Below, in pieces: positions 57,292-64,000 of a DNA stretch of 64,000 nucleotides (its first letter is position 1; each line of letters opens with the position of its first letter). Made by a program: the position numbers and the translations under genes. This DNA is from VAZQ01 sp963816745 (lineage in GTDB: Bacteria > Pseudomonadota > Alphaproteobacteria > Rhizobiales > Xanthobacteraceae), in the NCBI GenBank assembly GCA_963816745.1, contig CAWFLQ010000013.1:930001-994000 (forward strand). The letters are read 5' to 3'. Below the pieces are notes generated by a model that ran no database searches, was not told the DNA's origin, and was given only the letters and a program-made list of their open reading frames with translations.

Positions 57292-57855
57292 TCAGGCCGG
57301 CGCGATGCCGAGGCGCTGGTCACGCCGGCGCAGCCAGGCCACGAACGGTATCGACAGCAGCACCATCCACGCCTTGCCGACGATCTGTCCTGCAAGGAAA
57401 TCGAGCGAGCCGAAGGCGAGCCACAAAAAGACGACGGAGTCCACGACCAGGCCGACGACACCCGAGGCCACCACGGCGACGACCAGCCCGCGTCGCGCGA
57501 GCGGCGTATAGACCGCGAGATCGGCGAATTCCGAGATGAGGAACGCCGTCGCCGAAGCTGCGACGAGCGCCGGCGGGGCCAGGAATGCGGAAAGACCGGC
57601 GCCGGCGAGGATCGCGAGGGAGGCCAATCCCACCCCGAGCCGGCGCTGGACCAGGTCGCGCAACACGAGCGCGACGCCCGCCATCATCACGCCAGACGGC
57701 GCCATCAGCCCCGGCGCCACCGGAACAAGGCAAGGCCCCTGCGGTACGCACGCTGTGCCTGCGTTCCCGATCAGCCAGTTTGCCGCTGGAATCGTCAGAG
57801 CGAACAGCAGGAGAAATAAGCTCCCCTCGCCCAGGCGTCGCGTCTCAGTCGTCAT
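57292..57855 (-). CDS. VUT-family (YhhQ-like) queuosine precursor transporter
   Basis: The 187-residue membrane protein has about six hydrophobic segments. The family core reads ASATAFLISEFADLAVYTPL and GLVVDSVVFLWLAFGS, then AGQIVGKAWMVLLSIPFVAW. VUT proteins import preQ0 or preQ1. ATG at 57855 overlaps the queC stop as ATGA, so the two are coupled and both serve the 7-deazaguanine pathway, one making preQ0 and the other importing precursors. Confidence 0.87.
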   Translation of the reverse strand: MTTETRRLGEGSLFLLLFALTIPAANWLIGNAGTACVPQGPCLVPVAPGLMAPSGVMMAGVALVLRDLVQRRLGVGLASLAILAGAGLSAFLAPPALVAASATAFLISEFADLAVYTPLARRGLVVAVVASGVVGLVVDSVVFLWLAFGSLDFLAGQIVGKAWMVLLSIPFVAWLRRRDQRLGIAPA

Positions 57856-58550
57856 CCTTCGGACTTCCACCTCACAAAGCCTTCCGCCCGCAGGCGGCAA
57901 GCCGGACATTCCCCGCAGCCGTAGCCCCAGTCATGCCGCTGCGAGCGGACGCCGAGATAGCAGGTGTGGGTGTCCTCGACCAGCAGGTCGACGAATGCGT
58001 CGCCGGCGATCTCCGCCGCGAGGGCAAAGGTTCCCGCCTTGTCGATCCACATCAGCGGCGTATGGATCACGAAGCGGCGCTCCATGCCGAGGTTGAGCGC
58101 GAGCTGCATGGCCTTGATCGTGTCGTCGCGGCAGTCGGGATAGCCCGAGAAATCGGTCTCGCACATGCCGGCCACGAGATGCCTGACGCCGCGCCGATAG
58201 GCGAGCGCACCCGCGAAGGCGAAGAACACGAGATTACGGCCGGGAACGAACGTCGTCGGCAACCCGCTTTCGTCGATCTCGATCGCGACGTCGCGCGTCA
58301 GCGCCGTGTCGGAGATGGCGGCGAGCGCGTCGAGCCGCACCAGATGATCCTCGCCGAGCGCGCTTGCCCAGGCGGGGCGCATCGCGCTCATGCGCTCGCG
58401 CACGCGCTCTCGCGCTTTGAGCTCGGCGCGATGGCGCTGGCCGTAGTCGAAGCCGACGGTCTCCACCCGCGCGAAGCGCTCCAGCGCCCAGGCCAGGCAT
58501 ACCGTCGAATCCTGTCCGCCGGAGAACAGGACGAGGGCGGCGTCACTCAC
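57852..58550 (-). CDS. queC: 7-cyano-7-deazaguanine synthase QueC
   Basis: QueC turns 7-carboxy-7-deazaguanine into preQ0 with ATP and ammonia, for queuosine in tRNA. The 232 residues show the PP-loop LVLFSGGQDSTVCLAWAL, then FDYGQRHRAEL and VPGRNLVFFAFAGALAYRRG, and the zinc-binding end: one Cys in HTCYLG and three in GCGECPACRLR. The start is GTG at 58550, whose GTGA overlaps the amidase stop. The purine-rich GGGAG site is only one base before the GTG, which is unusually close. Confidence 0.95.
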   Translation of the reverse strand: MSDAALVLFSGGQDSTVCLAWALERFARVETVGFDYGQRHRAELKARERVRERMSAMRPAWASALGEDHLVRLDALAAISDTALTRDVAIEIDESGLPTTFVPGRNLVFFAFAGALAYRRGVRHLVAGMCETDFSGYPDCRDDTIKAMQLALNLGMERRFVIHTPLMWIDKAGTFALAAEIAGDAFVDLLVEDTHTCYLGVRSQRHDWGYGCGECPACRLRAEGFVRWKSEG

Positions 58551-59221
58551 CTCCCGGGCTCGTAAGCGAGCTTGCGGGCCAGCGTCGCCAGATCGCAACC
58601 CTCGCAATAGCGGCGATCCTTGAAGTCGATCCAGTTGTGGGCATAGATGTTCGCGGACGCGATGTCGTAACGTTCCTGCAGGAAGCGCACCAGGATCAGC
58701 CAGGCGCGCTCCTGCTCACGCGTCGCCGGCTTGGCGACGTCGGGATAGTTGCCGACGAATTCGACGCCGATCGAGTTGGTCTTGATCACGCTGCGATAGG
58801 TCTTGGAATTGTCGATATATTTATTGTCGTTCCGGTTGGCGCCGTCGCCGTGGGTCGGGATGGCGGTTTCGGCGGTCGCCCAGTAGACCGTGCCATCGGT
58901 CTCGACCCACACCATGACGCCGCGCTTGGTCGGATTTTTCGCTTGCCCCTGCGCCATGCCTTTGGCCGAGCCGGCCGGGCCTTCGGTCTGATGCACGATG
59001 ATGTTTCGCCACTTGATGGCGTCCGCCGGGTTTCCGAGCGGATGGAGATAGACGATCTTGAGACCCGGAACCTGCGGCTCGCCGGCGCGCTTGGCGAGCT
59101 CGCGGAGCATTTTCGGATCCTCGAGTGCGGTGACCGCGTCGCCGGCCTCGGAAGGTCCGGCGACCGTCCCGGCGACGAGCATCGCCAGGCACGCGACGCG
59201 CAGATACAAGCTCAATCCCAT
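58547..59221 (-). CDS. Exported N-acetylmuramoyl-L-alanine amidase (PGRP/Amidase_2)
   Basis: The 224-residue protein has a signal peptide ending around GPSEAGDA. The amidase_2 domain has NIIVHQTEGPAGSAKGMAQG with the first zinc-ligand histidine, TAIPTHGDGANRN and SIGVEFVGNYPD, and IYAHNWIDFKDRRYCEG with the second histidine. It cuts the lactyl-peptide bond of peptidoglycan in the periplasm. A Cys pair in CEGCD may form a disulfide. Its start ATG at 59221 overlaps the end of the upstream aldo/keto reductase gene by ten bases. Confidence 0.87.
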   Translation of the reverse strand: MGLSLYLRVACLAMLVAGTVAGPSEAGDAVTALEDPKMLRELAKRAGEPQVPGLKIVYLHPLGNPADAIKWRNIIVHQTEGPAGSAKGMAQGQAKNPTKRGVMVWVETDGTVYWATAETAIPTHGDGANRNDNKYIDNSKTYRSVIKTNSIGVEFVGNYPDVAKPATREQERAWLILVRFLQERYDIASANIYAHNWIDFKDRRYCEGCDLATLARKLAYEPGR

Positions 59222-60063
59222 TTCGGCGATCCGGAAAACGCGTAGTCGACGATGCGGCCGTCGCGGTGCGCAAGCGCGGCGATCTCCGCCATCTCGGCTT
59301 CGGCGAGCTCGAAGTCGAAGATCGCGAGATTCTCCGACAGCCGCTCGATCCGGCTGGTGCGCGGAATGACGGCGATACCTTGCTGCACCAGGAAGCGCAG
59401 GCTCACTTGCGCCGCGGTCTTCGGTACTTTGTCCTTCTCGTGGGCGCGGCCGATGCGCGCCAGCACCTTGTCGTTCTTCACCCCGCCGCGGGCAATGGGG
59501 CTGTAGGCGACAATCGCCATGCCGCGCGACCGGCAAGCCGCAACCACCTTCGACTGGTCGAGGAAGGGATGCATCTCGATCTGATTGCAGACGAGCGGCT
59601 CCTCCGCGAGCTTCACCGCCTCCTCGATCAGCGCCACGGTGAAATTCGAGACGCCGATATGGCGCGCGAGCCCCATGCGCTTGAGCTTGCAGAGCGCACC
59701 GAGCGTCTCGGACAGTGGAATTTGCGGGTTCGGCCAGTGCAGCAGGAGGAGATCGACCTCCGAGAGCCGCAACCGCACCAGGCTCTCCTTGGCGGCGCGC
59801 TCGAGCTCGCGCGGGGCGAAGTGCGACGGCCAGACCTTGGTGGTGACGAACACATCGTCGCGTTTGACGCCGGAGGCGTGCAGCCCCTCGCCCACCTCGC
59901 GCTCGTTGTCGTACATTTCCGCGGTGTCGACATGGCGGTAGCCGAGCCGCAGCGCCTGCTCGGTGAGCCGCGCGCAGGCCCGCCCGCGCAGGTCCCAGGT
60001 GCCGAGACCGATGAGCGGAATTCGGGCGCCTTGCGCCACGACGACATGTGTCTCGGCCGGCAT
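59212..60063 (-). CDS. Aldo/keto reductase, paralogue 1
   Basis: The 283-residue NADPH-dependent reductase of the AKR5-like branch has LIGLGTWDLRGRACARLT, then YRHVDTAEMYDNEREVG with catalytic Asp and Tyr, VFVTTKVWP with the catalytic Lys, LLLHWPNPQIP with the catalytic His, and VSLRFLVQQGIAVIPRTSR in the cofactor region. It resembles 2,5-diketo-D-gluconate reductases; the natural substrate is unknown. ATG at 60063. A close paralogue lies at 60593-61426 with one gene between. Confidence 0.92.
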   Translation of the reverse strand: MPAETHVVVAQGARIPLIGLGTWDLRGRACARLTEQALRLGYRHVDTAEMYDNEREVGEGLHASGVKRDDVFVTTKVWPSHFAPRELERAAKESLVRLRLSEVDLLLLHWPNPQIPLSETLGALCKLKRMGLARHIGVSNFTVALIEEAVKLAEEPLVCNQIEMHPFLDQSKVVAACRSRGMAIVAYSPIARGGVKNDKVLARIGRAHEKDKVPKTAAQVSLRFLVQQGIAVIPRTSRIERLSENLAIFDFELAEAEMAEIAALAHRDGRIVDYAFSGSPKWD

Positions 60064-60070
60064 CGCGTCC

Positions 60071-60574
60071 TCACCTGCCTTCGGCGTCTTCGAGGAAGCC
60101 GAGCAGGAACAGCGCCCGGCGTGCGGTCTCGCGGTTCTGGCAGAGCGCACCCATCGGCGCGGCGATGGTGCCTTGGTGATAGTCCCAGTAGAAGTCGCAG
60201 GTGCGATCGCGCAAGTCCACCCAGGCGCGCTGCATGTCCCGCAGCTTGATCTTCTGCTTGGCATCGAGCTTGTCGCGCAGCCGGCGGAAGGTCTCGTTGA
60301 GGATGTCGTCCCAGACCGCGTGCTCGCGCGCCGCGCAGGCGACCAGGTCGGCGGTTGACATGGCGTTGTCGCGCTCCGCGCAGGTATCGGCGACGATCCC
60401 GATGCAGCGCTCCTGCTCAAGCGGCCCGCCGGTGGCGGACTTGATGCAGTCCTGTATCTTCGCGGAATCGCGCGCGGCGGGCTTGTCGGCTCTGGATTTG
60501 GCGCGTTCGGCCTCTGCCGCGGTCGCTGCCAGCATCAGGGCAAAGAATGCCGCCAGGATCGATTTGACCGGCAT
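60071..60574 (-). CDS. Exported LprI-like (DUF1311) protein
   Basis: The 167-residue protein has a signal peptide (ILAAFFALMLAATAAEA). The mature part has six cysteines and the family pattern AWDDILNETFRRLRD-like stretch (here VWDDILNETFRRLRDKLDAK) with QKIKLRDMQRAWVDLRDRTC. This resembles the DUF1311/LprI lysozyme-inhibitor family. Periplasmic location and disulfides are likely. It sits between two paralogous aldo/keto reductases, eight bases before the first one. Confidence 0.82.
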   Translation of the reverse strand: MPVKSILAAFFALMLAATAAEAERAKSRADKPAARDSAKIQDCIKSATGGPLEQERCIGIVADTCAERDNAMSTADLVACAAREHAVWDDILNETFRRLRDKLDAKQKIKLRDMQRAWVDLRDRTCDFYWDYHQGTIAAPMGALCQNRETARRALFLLGFLEDAEGR

Positions 60575-60592
60575 GACGACCTCGGCTGTCCC

Positions 60593-61426
60593 TTAGTTAT
60601 CCCATTTGGGCGCGTGCGGCGGATTGACCACGCGCGCGTCCGGCTGCTTGAGGCCGCCAATCTCGGCCATTTCGGCATCGCTCAATTTGAAATCGAAGAT
60701 CGCGAGATTGGCGGCAAGGTGATCGGGATTGGCGGTGCGGGGGATCGGAACGATGCCTTGCTGCACCAGATATCGTAGCGCAATTTGCGACGAGCTCTTG
60801 CCGTGCACCTTGCCGATGCGTTCGAGCACCTCGTTGCCGGGAACCTTGCCGCGGGCGATCGGGCAATAGGCCGTCACCGACAGGCCGTGTCGGCGGCAGG
60901 CGGCAAGCACCTTGTCCTGATCGAGAAACGGATGAACCTCGATCTGGTTCGTCACCAGTGGCTCGCTCGCGAGCTTGACCGCGTCCGCGAGCAGCGACGT
61001 TGTGAAATTGGCGACGCCCACATGCTTCGCCCGCCCATCGCGCTTCGCCTTGCAGAGCACGCCGAGCGTCTCCTCGAGCGGGACCTTCGGGTTCGGCCAA
61101 TGGATCAGGAGCAGGTCGACCCAGGGCAGTTTCAATTTCACGAGGCTTTCGTCGAACGAGCGCTGGAAGTCCGCGGCTGCGAGCTTGTCGTGATAAACCT
61201 TGGTGGTGACGAACACGTCCTCGCGCTTGAGGCCGGCGGCCGGAATCCCCTGGTGGAGTCCCTCCCCCACCTCGGCCTCGTTCCCGTAACGCTCGGCCGT
61301 GTCGATATGCCGGTAGCCCAGCTGCAAGGCGGATTTTACGGCTTCGACGCAGACCGAGCCTTTGAGCGTCATTGTTCCCAGACCGATGGCCGGGATCTTC
61401 GCGCCGTTGGCTTCGACGACATTCAT
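60593..61426 (-). CDS. Aldo/keto reductase, paralogue 2
   Basis: The 277-residue protein is a close paralogue of 59212-60063. It has IGLGTMTLKGSVCVEAV, YRHIDTAERYGNEAEVG, VFVTTKVYHDKL, LLIHWPNPKVPLEETLG, IALRYLVQQGIVPIPRTAN, so all four catalytic residues of the family are kept. Both end in a shared PKWD motif. ATG at 61426. The duplication, with an unrelated gene between, suggests local gene doubling. Substrate unknown. Confidence 0.92.
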   Translation of the reverse strand: MNVVEANGAKIPAIGLGTMTLKGSVCVEAVKSALQLGYRHIDTAERYGNEAEVGEGLHQGIPAAGLKREDVFVTTKVYHDKLAAADFQRSFDESLVKLKLPWVDLLLIHWPNPKVPLEETLGVLCKAKRDGRAKHVGVANFTTSLLADAVKLASEPLVTNQIEVHPFLDQDKVLAACRRHGLSVTAYCPIARGKVPGNEVLERIGKVHGKSSSQIALRYLVQQGIVPIPRTANPDHLAANLAIFDFKLSDAEMAEIGGLKQPDARVVNPPHAPKWDN

Positions 61427-61568
61427 TGCATTCTCCCTCAGACGAGCTCGACGTGATCTTGAAGTTGGTGGGCGGCCGGCAGGACGAAACGCGGCGCCGA
61501 TCGGGCCGCGAGATTAGATAATTCAACGATCGGATGCTATTGCATCATTGCGGTTGCAGACGTTGATA

Positions 61569-62336
61569 TCATCCTAACTCGATATCGTCATCGTCCGGCT
61601 CGACCTCGCGCGGCAAACCTCCCGCGAGCGGGCGGCGAGCATATCCATCGGCGGCCGAAGCGCTTTTCGCACTCCTCGTGGGGACCGCCGTGCCTTGCCC
61701 CTCGCACGAGCGAAAACGGGCGTAGTCGCGCGGAAAAAGCCAGCGCGCCATGTTGTAGATGCCGTACGTGATGAACAAGGCAGCTAGCACGTCGATCGAA
61801 TAGTGATAGTGCCCCAACAGCACGATGGCGCCAAAAAAGAAGGTCAACGCGAGATAGAAATACCGCAGCAGGGGACTGTGCCAGAACGCCAGCGCCGCGA
61901 GAAACGGCAATCCGGTATGGCCGGAAAAGAAGAGGTCACCGCCATGAAAAATGGTGTTGAGGAATGGGGCGGGATCCCGCGGCTCGACCGGGAACGGCGC
62001 GATGTGCGTCGCCGAAATGAACACCGCGCGTATCAGCAGAAAAAGCGCGACGCCCTTCAGTGCGAACGGCAGGCGCTGCGGGCGCCAAAGCAGCAACGCG
62101 GCCAGGACGGCAAACTCGGCGAAGGTACCGTATATGAAGAAAAATTCGACATTCATCGGGCCTATATTGCTCAGGACGATATCCGAGACGTGATTGCTTG
62201 CCCTTGCGGTCGCAAACTGGACGGCGCTGTAGATCGCGATCGCACTCGCGGCAAAAAATACCGCTCCCTGGGTCAGGGAGCGCAGGAAAACAGTGTCACG
62301 AGCCGCAATTTGATAGCATCGGAGTGCAATTTCCAT
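61569..62336 (-). CDS. PAP2-superfamily membrane phosphatase
   Basis: The 255-residue protein has six hydrophobic segments. The phosphatase motifs are FFSGHTGLPF with the catalytic histidine and LGHYHYSIDVLAALFITYG with the second one; this form resembles the sphingomyelin-synthase-like PAP2_C branch. It would act on lipid phosphates or alcohols at the outer face of the inner membrane. The C-terminal 50 residues are polar (REVEPDDDDIELG). ATG at 62336 is chosen; in-frame starts at 62387 and 62432 add non-hydrophobic residues without a good ribosome-binding site. Confidence 0.82.
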   Translation of the reverse strand: MEIALRCYQIAARDTVFLRSLTQGAVFFAASAIAIYSAVQFATARASNHVSDIVLSNIGPMNVEFFFIYGTFAEFAVLAALLLWRPQRLPFALKGVALFLLIRAVFISATHIAPFPVEPRDPAPFLNTIFHGGDLFFSGHTGLPFLAALAFWHSPLLRYFYLALTFFFGAIVLLGHYHYSIDVLAALFITYGIYNMARWLFPRDYARFRSCEGQGTAVPTRSAKSASAADGYARRPLAGGLPREVEPDDDDIELG

Positions 62337-62523
62337 CGCGCCATTCCACCACTGCCGAGGCCACTCACGCCGCCCGTCATCGCACATCACGCGGGCGCCA
62401 AGTGTGAAATGCGACACCTTCCGGGATGCCATCTCATTCGCGCCGGCATGGGGCCGAGTACCGCGCAGCGCATGCACCGCGCGGATTTGCCGACCTGGAG
62501 AGATTGGAACCCAGAAGGGATCG

Positions 62524-62883
62524 TCAGCCCGGCTTCGCCGTGTGCAGAACCGCGAAGGCGACGTCAGGCGCCTTGTCGATCACCTTGAGCAGCGCGCGGG
62601 CGGGACCGCGCGGCGAGCGCTTGCCCTGCTCCCAGTTGCGCACGGTCTCGATCGGCACGCCGATGCGGGCCGCGAACTCCGCTTGGGTCAGCTTGGTGCG
62701 CGCGCGCACGCCACGCGCATAGGCGGCATCGGGCGGCGCGCCGTTCGCAGATGTCGATCCACCGCCGGCAGGCGCCGCAACGCCCGGATCGAGCCGGCTC
62801 GACAGCGCCCGCTCGCTTCCGTCGGGGAGGATTTCGACGATCCTGCCGTCGGCTTTCAGTCTCACCCGCATCATGGCGCTCAT
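62524..62883 (-). CDS. XRE-type helix-turn-helix regulator
   Basis: The 119-residue protein starts MSAMMRVRLKADGRIVEILP. Its C-terminal half is a helix-turn-helix: RTKLTQAEFAARIGVPIETV, followed by RNWEQGKRSPRGPARALLKVI. This is close to YiaG or HigA-type antitoxins that bind operators. No toxin gene is adjacent. A start at 62874 is also possible. It lies alone between the PAP2 gene and the EAL gene. Confidence 0.82.
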   Translation of the reverse strand: MSAMMRVRLKADGRIVEILPDGSERALSSRLDPGVAAPAGGGSTSANGAPPDAAYARGVRARTKLTQAEFAARIGVPIETVRNWEQGKRSPRGPARALLKVIDKAPDVAFAVLHTAKPG

Positions 62884-62975
62884 AGGCTTATGTGATTCCC
62901 TTTGATTGGCCAAGCGGTTGTGCGGCTTCGATCATACATTGCTGCACTCAGTCGGCGGCCGAATTGGCCATTGGC

Positions 62976-64000
62976 CTATCCTGCCGCCCGTAACAACATC
63001 CGCGGTGCCTCAGGCCTGGACTTCGCCCCCTCGAGCAGCCGGTCGATCTCGTGCCCCGGCGCCGGCTTGGCGAACAGGTAGCCCTGCATCTCGTTGCAGC
63101 CGGCCAGCCTGCAGCAAAACGCGCTGCTCCTCGGTTTCGACCCCCTCGACCACCACCCCCAGGCCGAGCGCGCGGCCGAGCGCCACGATCGCCTGGATAA
63201 CGACCCCGCCGTTCGCCGACTGGTCGAGCGCCACGACGAAGCTGCGATCGACCTTGACCTTGTCGAACGGCAGCGTCTGCAGGTAGCGCAGGCTCGAGTA
63301 TCCGGATCCGAAGTCGTCGAGCGCGAGCCGCACGCCGAGCGCGCGCAACTCATGGAGCCGCGCGGTCGTTTCCTCCGGATTGTCGATCAGCACGCTTTCG
63401 GTCATCTCGAGCACGAGGCGGGAGGGCTCGATGGCGCTTTCCTTCAGCGCCTCTGCGACCGCGTCGACGAACGCGCGATTGCGGACTTGGATCGGCGACA
63501 CGTTGATCGAAACGTAGAGATCGGGCCATCGCGCCGCGTCGGAAACCGCGCGCCGCAGCACGAGCTCGCCGAGCTTGTCCATGAAGCCCCCCTCCTCCGC
63601 CACCGGCACGAAGACCGAGGGCGGGATCGGCCCGCGCTTGGGATGATGCCAGCGCAGGAGCGCCTCGACGCCGGCAACGCCCCCGCCATCGGCCTTCACG
63701 ATGGGCTGGTAGTGGACCTCGAAGGCGTGCGCGGCGAGCGCGTCCGCCAATTCGCGCCGCAAAAAACGCCGCTCCTGGAAATCCTCTTCCATCTCGGGTG
63801 CAAACGATACCGTCGTGCCGCGGGCGCGACGCTTGGCCACCCGCAGTGCGAGATCGGCGCGGCGCGTGAGCTCGTCGCGGCTCAAGCCGTCGCGCGGCGC
63901 CACGGCAAGACCGATGCTGACGCCGACCTGGACATACTGGTTCACCCAGATCGGCCGGCCGAGCGTCTGGCGTATCGTGTCGGCGATGAACCCGGCCACT
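62976..64000 (-). CDS. GGDEF-EAL domain protein (5' end outside window, frameshifted)
   Basis: The protein is visible from the end of a GGDEF domain (VGVSIGLAVAPRDGLSRDEL, RADLALRVAKRRARGTTV) into a full EAL domain. EAL signatures are FEVHYQPIVKADGGGVAGVE and EALLRWHHP (ELLLRW type, so the motif is EAL), then ETTARLHELRALGVRLALDD, DFGSGYSSLRYLQTLPFDKV and VVEGVETEEQRVLL. The ligands for metal and cyclic di-GMP appear kept, so a phosphodiesterase is likely. One surplus base near 63106 restores QAAGCNEMQGYLFAKP. The N-terminus is beyond 64000. Confidence 0.88.

Noticed and set aside
57286..58560. PreQ1 riboswitch before the queuosine genes
   Set aside because: The genes overlap head to tail with coding DNA upstream, leaving no leader in which a riboswitch could lie.

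Overview
The window is high-GC DNA from an alphaproteobacterium of the order Hyphomicrobiales (Rhizobiales), most likely close to Bradyrhizobium, Pseudolabrys or Rhodoplanes. The evidence is gene content and order: pyrB-pyrC-plsY, dprA-topA-rnr-nudix-rpmG, pleD-divK, DUF3572-dinB, clpS-clpA, mipZ next to panC, a DUF1489 protein and an EipB-type envelope protein. Relics of Bradyrhizobium-type dispersed repeats point the same way. No tRNA, rRNA, CRISPR array or prophage was found.

Layout. Bases 1-2358 carry the pyrimidine genes pyrB (3' end) and pyrC, then plsY. Bases about 2380-16100 look like an accessory insertion in the conserved plsY-dprA order. This part holds two sensor kinases, a cyclase-type amidohydrolase, a Bug-type solute-binding protein, an HbpS/GlcG-type protein, a ThDP enzyme, a decayed IS1380-type transposase, two kinds of MITE in two copies each, and gene relics. 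Bases 16167-28638 return to core genes: DNA uptake and topology, RNA decay, L33, the PleD/DivK cell-cycle pair and DNA polymerase IV. Bases 28809-37890 hold an EipB-type protein, RidA, a phosphodiesterase, a FemAB-like acyltransferase, a HIT protein, AzlCD, a metallo-hydrolase and ClpA/ClpS. Bases 38252-43918 hold two tandem TadG-like proteins with von Willebrand domains, a phasin, and a D,D-carboxypeptidase with a SPOR domain. Bases 44069-50597 hold a DnaJ-domain membrane protein, a VWA protein, mipZ, panC, DUF1489 and small proteins, scattered with palindromic repeats. Bases 50703-53762 are an ABC exporter operon with a NEW3-domain partner. The rest, mostly on the minus strand, holds GST, rhodanese, YdcF, RraA, a tightly overlapping queuosine transporter/queC/amidase/aldo-keto reductase cluster, a PAP2 phosphatase, an XRE regulator and an EAL protein cut by the window end.

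Two features stand out. First, a family of about 76-79 bp hairpins bounded by CTAG occurs as three doublets with a shared 13-base linker, one single copy and one half copy. Both arms of each hairpin vary between copies but stay complementary, and the two hairpins of a doublet face opposite ways. Second, more than twenty genes, many of them essential, are broken by single-base frameshifts that almost all read as one extra base. This is most simply an insertion-biased sequencing error. Coding regions for those genes are given as the full reconstructed span.
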